This document shows positions 1 to 6,208 of a DNA stretch of 13,041 nt, piece by piece; within the stretch, counting starts at the first letter, position 1, and each line of letters starts with the position of its first letter. This DNA comes from Acidobacteriota bacterium. Its GTDB lineage: Bacteria; Acidobacteriota; Terriglobia; Terriglobales; SCQP01. Position numbers and translations under genes: made by a program. The notes under the pieces are model-generated. The model saw only the letters and a program-made list of their open reading frames with translations, did no database searches and had not been told where the DNA came from. The DNA lies in assembly GCA_021818645.1 (NCBI GenBank), contig JAKATS010000156.1, forward strand, positions 1 to 13,041, read 5' to 3'.

Positions 1-458
1 TCCGATCTCGGGCATTGGAAAGCGGGAATGAATCTGCCGGCGCGTCACTTCTGACCGCCGCGATGCAGGCGCATTGCCATGCATGCGCAGCTTGTCGGTC
101 GGCGTATCGCGACTGGCAGACCAGCCGATCCTGGCTGCAGATGCTGGCCCCGAGCGCGGTACGCGATGAGAACGCGGAGGCTCTTTTCTGGCAGCGGTTG
201 CAGTCTCGTCTGGGCCGGCCCCCGGAACCGGATTGGAAGGCCTGGCTGCAGGTTCCGGTGTACACCAGGGATCTGGTGATGGCTGCCGCGGCCTTGATGC
301 TGCTGGCGGGAGTTTTTACCTATAATGCCCGGAACTGGCAAAATCCGAGCATGGGTGAAGCAATCGCGCTGGATGCGCCCCATGTGCATGCCCGCCATCC
401 CTATCTGGATCATCAGCGCAAGCCGGAAGATGTCTTGCTGAGTGTGATGACGCGATGA
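1..458 (+). CDS. Zinc-finger membrane anti-sigma factor (5' partial)
   Basis: The frame is open to the left window edge (first full codon at base 3), so the TTG at 15 need not be the true start and the gene is probably cut. Bases 72-95 encode H-x3-C-x2-C (His, Cys, Cys at codons 72, 84 and 93), the zinc motif of the ZAS anti-sigma domain, which normally holds an ECF sigma factor inactive at the membrane. A single hydrophobic segment (DLVMAAAALMLLAGVFTY, about 270-323) follows, leaving a short His-rich periplasmic tail. The stop overlaps the next start as ATGA, so the two genes are probably translationally coupled. In this family the cognate sigma gene usually lies just upstream, here outside the window. 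This is host chromosome, left of the putative dif junction. Family assignment rests on motif plus layout; the target sigma factor is unknown. Confidence 0.72.
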   Translation, partial: RSRALESGNESAGASLLTAAMQAHCHACAACRSAYRDWQTSRSWLQMLAPSAVRDENAEALFWQRLQSRLGRPPEPDWKAWLQVPVYTRDLVMAAAALMLLAGVFTYNARNWQNPSMGEAIALDAPHVHARHPYLDHQRKPEDVLLSVMTR

Positions 459-892
459 AAGCCCGTAACGTTCTATATCTGGTGCTGATTTTCGCATGTG
501 GCCTGCTGATCGGCGCCACAATCATGGACCTGGCCGAACACAGCTGGCTGCATGCGATTCCGCGCTCGGAAGTGGATATTCGCCAGCATCGCCGCATTGC
601 CCGTGAAATGGCCCGGCGGCTGGATCTGAGCCCGCAGCAGCAGGCGGCCGTGGATCGGATATTGCGCCATACCGTACATGCCTATCTGCTGATCGAAAAG
701 CAGGTTTCACCCCAGTTTGCTGCGGTACGTGCACGGGGACGGCGGCAGATCCGCGCCATTCTAACACCGGCGCAACGGACCAAATTCGACCGGATGGTTG
801 CTCAGATTGACCAGCGTGAACCCTCGATCGAGCGATCACCGGCGATTCCACAGACCATTCCCATGCGGCAGGCAGGGAATGTAAGCCACTGA
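455..892 (+). CDS. Periplasmic Spy/CpxP-like protein
   Basis: The 145-aa product has an N-terminal hydrophobic anchor or signal (residues about 5-22), then an all-helical, Arg/Gln-rich body. The pattern LxLSPQQ...ILRH...ILTPAQRTKFD, two LTPxQ-type segments separated by long amphipathic helices, is characteristic of the Spy/CpxP/heavy-metal-sensor superfamily. Those proteins act in the periplasm as chaperones or metal/stress sensors. The ATGA overlap with the preceding anti-sigma gene indicates an envelope-stress operon in which this protein probably contributes to sensing or is a regulated output. The tail after about residue 120 is Pro/Ser-rich and looks disordered. It is the last recognisable chromosomal gene before the candidate dif site 46 bp downstream. 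I see no terminator after it. Confidence 0.72.
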   Translation: MKARNVLYLVLIFACGLLIGATIMDLAEHSWLHAIPRSEVDIRQHRRIAREMARRLDLSPQQQAAVDRILRHTVHAYLLIEKQVSPQFAAVRARGRRQIRAILTPAQRTKFDRMVAQIDQREPSIERSPAIPQTIPMRQAGNVSH

Positions 893-937
893 AAACCCGG
901 GCAGGAGCAGTTTGTGGCGAATCCTGGCCCTGGTTAA

Positions 938-965
938 ATGTCCGATAATATGTATTATGTTAACT
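938..965 (+). other. dif-like XerC/XerD recombination site (putative attL)
   Basis: A 28-bp match to the dif layout: XerC arm ATGTCCGATAA (938-948), 6-bp centre TATGTA (949-954), XerD arm TTATGTTAACT (955-965). The E. coli site has GGTGCGCATAA, TGTATA and TTATGTTAAAT. The XerD arm matches at 10 of 11 positions and the inner four bases of the XerC arm (ATAA) match; the outer XerC arm is degenerate. It sits between the chromosomal anti-sigma/Spy operon and the first gene of the plasmid-like operon, where an attL of an Xer-integrating element is expected. No integrase gene was found in the window, which fits use of the host XerCD recombinases. The same AT-rich bases contain TATTAT at 953-958, which could also serve as a -10 for the 985 operon. 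Confidence 0.72.
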
Positions 966-984
966 TTCGGGAACCGGAAAGGAC

Positions 985-1446
985 ATGCCGGTGCCCGAAC
1001 AAATTCTTGACCCCGAATACGCGACCTGCCCGGTCCCTGATTATATCGAGTCGCTGAAACTGCTCAATGACCGCGCGTCGCAAACCGTAAACGGCCTGAA
1101 CCACGGCCCTTCCATCCTCGACCTCGAGCTGGTTCGTTTTCTTCTGGAACCAGACATCCGGAAACAACCGAAGCTGATCAGCGTGGACAATCAGGGACGC
1201 AGGACGCATCCCTTATTCATCCGCTGGCTGGAACGCATGATCCTGCAGTATTTTCAGCGTTCGGTCAGCGCCCCTCCAACTGCACGCGAAATCACTGTGT
1301 TTCTTCATTGGAATTTAAATCGAATGGGCCTGGGCCATGACGATCTGCTCCAGGCCCACCTGGATAATGCAATAACGATTTTGAGTGATGACAACCGGCG
1401 GGATATAGATGTGGTCGCGCCGGCGGAGTCGGAGGTGACGCAATGA
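985..1446 (+). CDS. Hypothetical protein, first gene of the element
   Basis: A 153-aa soluble protein of no family I recognise. GGAAAGGA at 976-983 provides a ribosome binding site directly before the ATG. The sequence looks globular and mixed alpha/beta, with hydrophobic helices around residues 45-60 and a Trp/Phe-rich stretch (PLFIRWLERMILQYFQRS) in the middle; there is no signal peptide, membrane segment or cysteine cluster. It is the first gene after the dif-like site, and its stop overlaps the parB-like start as ATGA with a strong GGAGGTGA (1431-1438) inside its end, so the two products are probably made together. ParB genes are often preceded by a ParA ATPase, but this protein shows no Walker A motif (no GKGG or GKST) and is too short, so it is not ParA. 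It could be a partition accessory or regulator. Confidence 0.8.
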   Translation: MPVPEQILDPEYATCPVPDYIESLKLLNDRASQTVNGLNHGPSILDLELVRFLLEPDIRKQPKLISVDNQGRRTHPLFIRWLERMILQYFQRSVSAPPTAREITVFLHWNLNRMGLGHDDLLQAHLDNAITILSDDNRRDIDVVAPAESEVTQ

Positions 1447-3074
1447 ATCCCGTTCTCAACGGTTCCGCTTCCACCCAGACGCCGGCCGCGAGTTCCCTGC
1501 CGGCGGCCGCGCCGGTCCATGGCCAGGCCGGCCCCGCTCCGGACCTGGTGATGGTGCCGCTGGTCCAGATCCAATCCTCACTCTTTAACCCGCGCAAGCG
1601 GTTTGACGAAGCCGCGCTGCGGGAGCTGGCCGATTCGATCCTGGCCCAGGGCATCATCGAGCCCCTGGTCCTGCGCGAGATCTCGCGCGGCTGCTACGAG
1701 ATCGTCGCCGGAGAGCGGCGTTTCCGCGCTCTTAAGCTGGCCGGCTGGACCGAAGCACCGGCGATCATCCGGCGCGACTTGGATAAACACGCTGCCGCCC
1801 GCATGATGGCGGTCGAGAACCTGCAGCGCGTGGACCTTACGCCGATCGAGGAAGCCCGGGCCTTCCAGGCCTGGATCGGCGCCGCCGGCCGCGCCGACGG
1901 CAAGCCCAACCCAGTGAAAGAGCTGGCCGCGTCGATCGGCAAATCGGATGACTATATCCGCGAGCGCATGTGGCTGCTCAAGCTCGACGATCGGGCCCAG
2001 CAGATGGTTGACGATGGCCGGGTCACGGTCAAAGCGGGCCTGTTGCTGGCCCGCATTAAAGACGAAAAAATGCGCACTGAGCTGCTCGAAAAAGCGGCGG
2101 AGGGCGAGCTCACCCCCAGCGAGGTCGGCAATTACATGCAGGACCACCTGGTGGACCTGACCCATGCTCCCTTCGCGCTCGATAAACCCATCGCATGGTT
2201 TCCGGTCTGCCAGGGCTGCCAGTACCGGAAGTATCGCTCCAGCAACATGCTGTTACCGGGCCTGGAAGGGAAAAAAGACCTGGGCGTCTGCATCAACACC
2301 ACCTGCTACTTCGATAAGGCCCGCATTCACTTTGAGCAAAAAAGGTCCACGGTTATTACTTCATATGATGATGCCCGAAAAAAATATCCAATGCCTGGTT
2401 GTGTGATTGAGTGGAAAAATGGCTGCAAAGGCTGCGAAGAAAAGCTAGTTTACATAACCAGAGAAAATCCTGAGGGTGAATTCTATTGCGCGGACATCCG
2501 CGGGCACTGGCAATCGGGTGACGTGCGGCGTCAGGTCTCGCCCGAACAAAAGGCCAGCCTGAAAAAAGAGATGGAGAAACGGGCGCGCCGGCGTGAGCAG
2601 GACGTCGCCGCCAAAAAGGCCATCACGGAGTATCTGACAAAAAGCGTGCTCCAGGATGATCCCCGCGCGGCCGAGTTTCTGGCCGAGGCGATCGCTGGTC
2701 ATGCACGCCAGGATTATTTATGCGACTGCGCGAGTGTACTGATGCTTAAAGAATCAGGGCGTAATCCTATCTCCGGAGCAACGCCTTTAGGACGTCGCCG
2801 CTTCGAGATATATTCCCAACAAGATGCGCGAATAGCTATAACCAATAGCCTCAAGCAGAATCCCGGCCTGGCGCTGAAAGCGGCGATCGCATATATCGTC
2901 GCCATGCGTTTTGTGAATTTCGATTATTCCGACAAGACGCCATCAGTTGAATATGCCAAAAAGCACGGCATTCGATTCGATGGACGGGATCTTGCCAGGT
3001 CCACTTCGCCGGCGCGGCCGGCGCCGGCAAAGCCGCGGGCGCCGAAGGCCGGCAAGCGCGGAGGTGGGAAATGA
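1443..3074 (+). CDS. ParB/Spo0J-family protein with cysteine-rich insertion
   Basis: 543 aa. Residues about 36-130 form a ParB N-terminal (ParB/Srx-fold) domain: NPRKRFDE at 49-56, the CTP-binding GERRFRA motif at 90-96 and ENLQR at 125-129. A helix-turn-helix follows at about 156-183. Beyond that it departs from standard ParB: residues 256-349 hold C-x2-C (256, 259), C-x4-C (283, 288), then Cys 320, 328, 331 and 349, with CDC at 427-429, probably zinc-binding. A basic coiled-coil segment (370-392) and a Pro/Lys/Arg-rich tail (519-543) complete it. In the family this protein loads on parS sites and clamps DNA; here it may serve segregation or transcriptional regulation. No parA is seen. Codon and base composition are patchy, with AT-richer stretches near 2335-2520 and 2700-2960. 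Bases 2770-2820, residues 443-460, are one arm of a perfect inverted repeat. Confidence 0.88.
   Translation: MNPVLNGSASTQTPAASSLPAAAPVHGQAGPAPDLVMVPLVQIQSSLFNPRKRFDEAALRELADSILAQGIIEPLVLREISRGCYEIVAGERRFRALKLAGWTEAPAIIRRDLDKHAAARMMAVENLQRVDLTPIEEARAFQAWIGAAGRADGKPNPVKELAASIGKSDDYIRERMWLLKLDDRAQQMVDDGRVTVKAGLLLARIKDEKMRTELLEKAAEGELTPSEVGNYMQDHLVDLTHAPFALDKPIAWFPVCQGCQYRKYRSSNMLLPGLEGKKDLGVCINTTCYFDKARIHFEQKRSTVITSYDDARKKYPMPGCVIEWKNGCKGCEEKLVYITRENPEGEFYCADIRGHWQSGDVRRQVSPEQKASLKKEMEKRARRREQDVAAKKAITEYLTKSVLQDDPRAAEFLAEAIAGHARQDYLCDCASVLMLKESGRNPISGATPLGRRRFEIYSQQDARIAITNSLKQNPGLALKAAIAYIVAMRFVNFDYSDKTPSVEYAKKHGIRFDGRDLARSTSPARPAPAKPRAPKAGKRGGGK
2770..2820 (+). repeat. 51-bp perfect inverted repeat, left arm
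   Basis: Every base of 2770-2820 is the reverse complement of 3135-3185; the match stops at both ends (2769/3186 and 2821/3134 do not pair). The arm lies inside the parB-like gene and encodes SGATPLGRRRFEIYSQ. The arms enclose 314 bp covering the 3' end of parB and the start of the next gene. Read on the opposite strand, the right arm gives the same peptide in an open frame. Confidence 0.95.
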
Positions 3075-3460
3075 TCACCATCCATTTGTTCTTTTTAGCC
3101 GCCGGTTTCTTTTTAATCTGGGCGGGATGTGAAGGTTGGGAATATATCTCGAAGCGGCGACGTCCTAAAGGCGTTGCTCCGGAGACCTGGAGCACCTTAC
3201 AGGCTTTGGCTAGAACATACCGATTTCGTCCGATCTCTGGGTCAGATCTCACTGTCCATTACGATGACGGCCAATTGTATTGGGGCCTGCTGGTATCAAA
3301 ACCAAAACCACTATGGAACTGTTTCACGGGCGAAGGCCAAGATCCCGACGCGGCCTGCTGCGACCTGATCAAAAAGATTATGCGGTATGACTGGAGCGCC
3401 TACGAGGCGGCCGCGGGGCGGCTGCGCGCGTTTCAGTCCGGAAGCGAGGTGAAGTCATGA
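3071..3460 (+). CDS. Small membrane-anchored hypothetical protein
   Basis: 129 aa. The ATG overlaps the parB stop (ATGA) and follows a good GGAGG. Residues 3-19 are strongly hydrophobic (ITIHLFFLAAGFFLIWA), followed by Cys20 and a very basic patch KRRRPK at 28-33, which favours an N-out/C-in anchor or an uncleaved signal. W-A-G-C around Cys20 only loosely resembles a lipobox. The remaining ~90 residues are a soluble mixed domain (TVHYDDGQLYWGLL, DAACCDLIKKIMRYDW) that I do not recognise. Residues 22-39 are encoded by the right arm of the 51-bp inverted repeat. The stop overlaps the next start. If the 314 bp between the repeats inverted, this protein would gain another 29-residue hydrophobic N-terminus but lose its ribosome binding site. 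Confidence 0.75.
   Translation: MITIHLFFLAAGFFLIWAGCEGWEYISKRRRPKGVAPETWSTLQALARTYRFRPISGSDLTVHYDDGQLYWGLLVSKPKPLWNCFTGEGQDPDAACCDLIKKIMRYDWSAYEAAAGRLRAFQSGSEVKS
3135..3185 (-). repeat. 51-bp perfect inverted repeat, right arm
   Basis: Partner of 2770-2820 in opposite orientation. On the plus strand it encodes WEYISKRRRPKGVAPE in the 3071-3460 gene, directly after that protein's hydrophobic N-terminus. The arrangement (inverted repeats inside two adjacent genes, boundaries in frame for both orientations) is what an invertible segment would look like. A duplication or assembly artefact is the alternative. Confidence 0.95.
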
Positions 3461-3903
3461 CGGCTCGAACGCGCCGCGGCTTTTTCGCTTCCCTATCGGA
3501 GCCCTGGTTCAGGCTTGTTTCCGGCGGGCACCGGGGGCCGAGCCGGACCAGGGTTCCGTCCAAAAAATGTTCCGTCCCAGGCTGCCCGGTCACCGCCGCA
3601 GTCGGGCTGGGCGGCCTGTGCTCCTGGTGCTATGTGGATCTCCAGCTCGAGCGCCAGGCACGGCCGGCAAAGCCCGAGATCGCGATCTGCGAGCTGTGCC
3701 CGCGCCCTGCGACCTACCGGCTCTGCCGGCTGCACTGGAAGATCCTGGCGTCCACCAACCGGCTGCGCCGGTGGAAGGGATTTCCGGAGATGACACTCGC
3801 GCAGTACATCGCCGATCCAGGCAATCGGCCGTCGCGGCGCTATTCGATGGCCGGCCATCGCAAGGAATTACAACTGCTGGAAATGCAGTCGGAACGGATG
3901 TAG
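3457..3903 (+). CDS. Double zinc-knuckle hypothetical protein
   Basis: 148 aa, starting at an ATGA overlap behind GAGGTGA. It contains two compact metal-binding patterns: C38-x4-C43-x11-C55-x2-C58 and C78-x2-C81-x8-C90-x2-H93, both probably zinc-binding. The N-terminus (RTRRGFF) and the region between and after the knuckles are Arg/Lys-rich, and the C-terminal 35 residues look helical. Small basic zinc proteins in replication operons of mobile elements often bind nucleic acid or act as regulators, but no family is recognised here and the function is inferred only from composition. Three bases separate it from the next gene. A 125-aa frame-shifted overlap in the same region is a shadow. Confidence 0.78.
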   Translation: MTARTRRGFFASLSEPWFRLVSGGHRGPSRTRVPSKKCSVPGCPVTAAVGLGGLCSWCYVDLQLERQARPAKPEIAICELCPRPATYRLCRLHWKILASTNRLRRWKGFPEMTLAQYIADPGNRPSRRYSMAGHRKELQLLEMQSERM

Positions 3904-3906
3904 CCA

Positions 3907-4113
3907 ATGCAATCGCTGGCCCAAATTTTGGGACCGGTCAATGACCCGGAGGGCGCGTGGGAAAGATTGGGACAACAAAACCAGAAGATCCGGGAGCTGC
4001 GGGATTTTGCACGGGGGATCGCGCGGCTGCACCTGTCGCCGCTCGAGGCCAGGCAAGCCCTGCGCCTGGTCAGCGCCAAGATCGAAGAGCTGGCGCGAAA
4101 CGCCATTGAATGA
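3907..4113 (+). CDS. Small helical hypothetical protein
   Basis: 68 aa, almost entirely predicted helix with heptad-like hydrophobics (WERLGQQNQKIRELRDFARGIARLHLSPLEARQALRLVSAKIEELA), probably a short helical hairpin or coiled coil. It starts 3 bp after the previous stop, with only a weak ribosome binding site (GGATG at 3896-3900), so it may depend on translational coupling. Its end overlaps the next small gene as ATGA. The last third of the gene (4055-4104) has a diverged copy at 4340-4389; that copy preserves the same reading frame for about 19 codons (QRLVSAKMEDLA...) and ends in its own TGA, so it is a relic of a second copy of this gene. Confidence 0.7.
   Translation: MQSLAQILGPVNDPEGAWERLGQQNQKIRELRDFARGIARLHLSPLEARQALRLVSAKIEELARNAIE
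4055..4104 (+). repeat. Imperfect direct repeat, copy A
   Basis: Aligned without gaps to 4340-4389, 40 of 50 bases are identical. This copy encodes ALRLVSAKIEELARNA at the end of the 68-aa gene. The substitutions include several synonymous or conservative changes (I/M, E/D), so the copies diverged as coding sequence and not by simple slippage. Confidence 0.85.
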
Positions 4114-4256
4114 CTCATGGTTCAGCCCGGGTGAAAGCCGCATATTACTTTCTCGGCCGAAGATTCGGCGACTTTGCCGCGCTGCTGTTCACTCCGGTGA
4201 TCATCGCCGAGTTTATTTATGAGTGGATTTATTTTCTGATTTTCCCGGCGGAGTAA
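4110..4256 (+). CDS. 48-aa single-span membrane peptide
   Basis: ATG at 4110 overlaps the TGA of the preceding gene (ATGA); TAA ends at 4256, four bases before the next ATG. An internal GTG at 4131 is an alternative start. The product has a short basic N-terminus (HGSARVKAAYYFLGRRFGD), one hydrophobic aromatic segment (FAALLFTPVIIAEFIYEWIY) and a short acidic end. The basic N-terminus predicts N-in/C-out topology. Codon continuity across the whole intergenic gap, overlap-type spacing on one side and a good ribosome binding site (GGCGGAG) in its 3' end serving the next gene all favour a real gene. No family recognised; small phage and plasmid membrane peptides of this size can be holins, exclusion factors or virion components. 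Confidence 0.6.
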   Translation: MTHGSARVKAAYYFLGRRFGDFAALLFTPVIIAEFIYEWIYFLIFPAE

Positions 4257-4259
4257 CTT

Positions 4260-4967
4260 ATGAAACATCTCGTGGATTGTGAACGAAATATTCCCATGAT
4301 CATGGCTAACGAGGCCGAAGCGCGCGATCAAGACCATATAAGCCCAGCGCCTCGTCAGCGCCAAAATGGAAGATTTGGCGCATGGCGCCGATGGTTTATG
4401 AAGGACAAACCGGACACGATCACGCCTGACGATACAAAATATGCTTCATACCGCGGCGATATTATTTGTGTTTATGATTGGGTGTATTATTATAAGTTAG
4501 ATCCGAGTTTATATAATGAAAAAGCCTTTTCTTATGGTCATATGTCAGGTGGAGCTGTTACAAACCTATATAGTGCAGGCTGCATGCCCTCTGATGCTAA
4601 ATTTGTATTACAAAACATAGCTATTGTTGGCGCGTATCGTGATTCCGTAAATAAATACGTGTACGGCAGAACCGGAAAGTTGATGGTAAATAATAGATGC
4701 GTTCTGGATATACCTTTAGCCATTGCCGTGCAATGGCCGGTCAGAACATTGCGCGGCTCATATATGCCGCTTGCAAAGTTGTCAACAAGCCATGCCAGAG
4801 GTCATGAATTAAATCGCCCAATAATATTGCACGAATGTGAGCATGTGGAATTTGTAATTGATAGATATATAACAATTCCTGACCGTCATAAACTGGATAA
4901 ACCACACGATCACCTTTTCGGTGATTTGTACTTATGCCTATACGGCAGTAATTACCGGGAAATTTGA
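4260..4967 (+). CDS. AT-rich mosaic hypothetical protein
   Basis: 235 aa from the ATG at 4260, which has GGCGGAG 6 bp upstream. The gene is compositionally foreign: by hand count 64 of 180 bases at 4441-4620 are G or C, whereas nearby 5041-5100 is mostly G+C. The protein is three pieces. Residues 1-21 resemble the N-terminus of the next gene (shared LxDC...ANEAxA). Residues about 27-46 are an out-of-frame copy of the tail of the 68-aa gene. From Met47 (ATG at 4398, overlapping the relic's TGA as ATGA) a new aromatic-rich domain begins, with VYDWVYYYKLD, HECEHVEF and HKLDKPHDHLFGDLY. HExxH is absent, so I do not call a metalloprotease, although the His/Glu/Cys-rich end may bind metal. The native start may be 4398 (189 aa). 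Confidence 0.72.
   Translation: MKHLVDCERNIPMIMANEAEARDQDHISPAPRQRQNGRFGAWRRWFMKDKPDTITPDDTKYASYRGDIICVYDWVYYYKLDPSLYNEKAFSYGHMSGGAVTNLYSAGCMPSDAKFVLQNIAIVGAYRDSVNKYVYGRTGKLMVNNRCVLDIPLAIAVQWPVRTLRGSYMPLAKLSTSHARGHELNRPIILHECEHVEFVIDRYITIPDRHKLDKPHDHLFGDLYLCLYGSNYREI
4340..4389 (+). repeat. Imperfect direct repeat, copy B (gene relic)
   Basis: Diverged copy of 4055-4104 (40 of 50 identical). In the ancestral frame it reads AQRLVSAKMEDLAHGADGL and then TGA at 4399-4401, preceded by an in-frame TAA, so it is a truncated relic. The mosaic gene reads through it in a different frame. Confidence 0.82.
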
Positions 4968-4969
4968 TT

Positions 4970-5185
4970 ATGCAATATCTCATTGATTGCGGACAACACG
5001 TGCGCGTGAGCGCGGCCAACGAGGCCGACGCCTGGCGCCTGGCCGGCCTGGCCGCGGCGGCGCCGGCGCGCGCGATCGCGGCCCGAGCCTTCTGCTGGTG
5101 CGGCGAGCCCATCCCCGCCGGCGGCGAGGTCGTCTGCTCCGACTGCGGCCGCGTGCATTGCCTCGGCTGCTGCCGCATGAGCTGA
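4970..5185 (+). CDS. Small zinc-ribbon protein
   Basis: 71 aa. ATG at 4970 is preferred over the TTG at 4964, which overlaps the previous stop; the spacing is then 2 bp. Residues 1-21 (MQYLIDCGQHVRVSAANEADA) resemble the first 21 residues of the AT-rich gene (9 of 21 identical). After an Ala-rich helix comes a Cys-rich end: C-x-C-GEPIPAGGEVV-C-x2-C-GRVH-C-x2-CC, eight cysteines in about 27 residues, arranged like a two-site zinc ribbon or treble-clef. The CWCGEPIP...CSDCGRVHC pattern resembles conventional zinc-ribbon or RING-like knuckles. Very high GC contrasts with the preceding gene. It lies 4 bp ahead of the putative initiator gene, so a DNA-binding or regulatory role is plausible but unproven. 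Confidence 0.75.
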   Translation: MQYLIDCGQHVRVSAANEADAWRLAGLAAAAPARAIAARAFCWCGEPIPAGGEVVCSDCGRVHCLGCCRMS

Positions 5186-5189
5186 CAAT

Positions 5190-6173
5190 ATGAAGGTCCC
5201 TCACGCCATTTCGAAAAAGTACGGCATTCCCGAGGAACAGGGGAAATGCCGCGACGTGCCGCGCGTGTGGCTGAGTTATCAGGGACCGAAGAAGTTCCAG
5301 TTTGTTAGCACCATCACGGCCATGATCGTATCGGCCGCGCTGCCCGAAGAGGGCCAGAAGCGCTATTCCCGCGCCGTCACGCAGTCGGAGCTGGCGCAGA
5401 TCTCGGGCCTGGGGTCCAGGTCCACCGTCACCCGGCGCCTGGTGCGATTCTATGACGCGGGCGACGGGCTGCGCGTGCTGTCCCGCCGGCGCCGTTTCGC
5501 CACAGCCAACGCCTACGCTTTCGGCGCGATCGGCCGATCGGCGGCCGAGACCGTGGAAAAGTACCACTCGCCGACGCCGGCCGAGCTGGCCAGCCATGCC
5601 GAGACAGGCGCCTTATGGTGCGCCGATCCCGAATACGGCGTCGCCGGCTTCAAGGGCGTGCCGCGCTGGATCTGGGACGCCCGGATCCCGATCAGCGATA
5701 CCGCCCGCATGGTTTTGACTTACTACTGCATGTGCGGGCTGCTCGAGCGCGGCGAATGCCATCCCCGGCAGTCGGTGGTGGCCAGGGCCCTGGGCATCTC
5801 CGTCCGGACCGTATATGAGGCCAACCAGGCCCTGGCGGCCGAGGGCATCATCCGCGTCGCCCATCCCAAGCCGATCCGCCGGCAGGATGGCAGCCTGTGC
5901 CGCGGGCCGGCGCGGATCGTTTACCTGCCCATGCGCTCGCTCTCGGCCGAAGAGGCAGCGGCCGAAAAAGAACGCCTGGTCGAGGCGCAGAAGCGCCGCA
6001 GAGACCTCCAGTACTGGCAGCAGACCCAGCAGGCCCACCAGGAGCTGCTCGACGCCTGGACGGGCAAGGAACATAACCTGAACGCCTTCTGGAAAGAGCT
6101 GCGCAAGCGCCTGCTACTGGCCGGCATCCCCCGCCAGGCCATCAACGACCTCATCCCCCGCCCCTCAGACTGA
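5190..6173 (+). CDS. Putative replication initiator, two winged-helix domains
   Basis: 327 aa. Two helix-turn-helix units are visible: residues about 64-86 (TQSELAQISGLGSRSTVTRRL) and about 193-215 (RQSVVARALGISVRTVYEANQALAAEGII, followed by a wing that reaches RIVYLP at 242-247). A charged helix (250-285, AEKERLVEAQKRRRDLQYW) and a short helical C-terminus follow. Tandem winged helices with a C-terminal helical tail are common in plasmid and phage replication initiators (RepA/O-like and DnaD-like), and this gene is the last of the operon, directly before iteron-like repeats, as for many rep-ori pairs. No HUH endonuclease or primase motif is present, which argues against rolling-circle replication. 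A transcription factor is the main alternative. The ATG at 5190 has no strong ribosome binding site, suggesting coupling to the gene before it. Confidence 0.68.
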   Translation: MKVPHAISKKYGIPEEQGKCRDVPRVWLSYQGPKKFQFVSTITAMIVSAALPEEGQKRYSRAVTQSELAQISGLGSRSTVTRRLVRFYDAGDGLRVLSRRRRFATANAYAFGAIGRSAAETVEKYHSPTPAELASHAETGALWCADPEYGVAGFKGVPRWIWDARIPISDTARMVLTYYCMCGLLERGECHPRQSVVARALGISVRTVYEANQALAAEGIIRVAHPKPIRRQDGSLCRGPARIVYLPMRSLSAEEAAAEKERLVEAQKRRRDLQYWQQTQQAHQELLDAWTGKEHNLNAFWKELRKRLLLAGIPRQAINDLIPRPSD

Positions 6174-6190
6174 TTTCAACCCCAAGAATC

Positions 6191-6208
6191 GCCTGCCCCG
6201 CGGCAGGC
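6191..6208 (+). promoter_or_regulatory. Alternative hairpin overlapping the terminator
   Basis: GCCTGCC (6191-6197) pairs with GGCAGGC (6202-6208) across a 4-base loop. The right arm shares bases 6204-6208 with the left arm of the terminator stem, so the two hairpins exclude each other, as in an attenuator. It may equally be incidental GC-rich pairing. Confidence 0.4.

Noticed and set aside
985..1446. ParA ATPase partner of ParB
   Set aside because: Too short and no Walker A motif.
2851..3252. 133-aa minus-strand frame across the inverted repeat
   Set aside because: As a gene in the present orientation it has no start signal and opposes two coupled plus-strand genes; it is kept only as the alternative C-terminus in the inversion hypothesis.
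4830..4860. Zinc metalloprotease HExxH in the AT-rich gene
   Set aside because: The sequence is HECEHVEF: the spacing H-E-C-E-H superficially matches HExxH only in length (the residues form H-E-x-x-H), but no downstream Glu/His ligand pattern or protease fold is recognisable, so I do not assign the activity.
4980..5597. 205-aa minus-strand frame opposite the zinc-ribbon and initiator genes
   Set aside because: Very Arg/Gly-rich antisense shadow, crosses two plus-strand genes with clear domains.
5190..6173. Rolling-circle (HUH) replication protein
   Set aside because: No HUH pair or YxxxY/K motif; two winged-helix units and adjacent iterons fit a theta initiator better.
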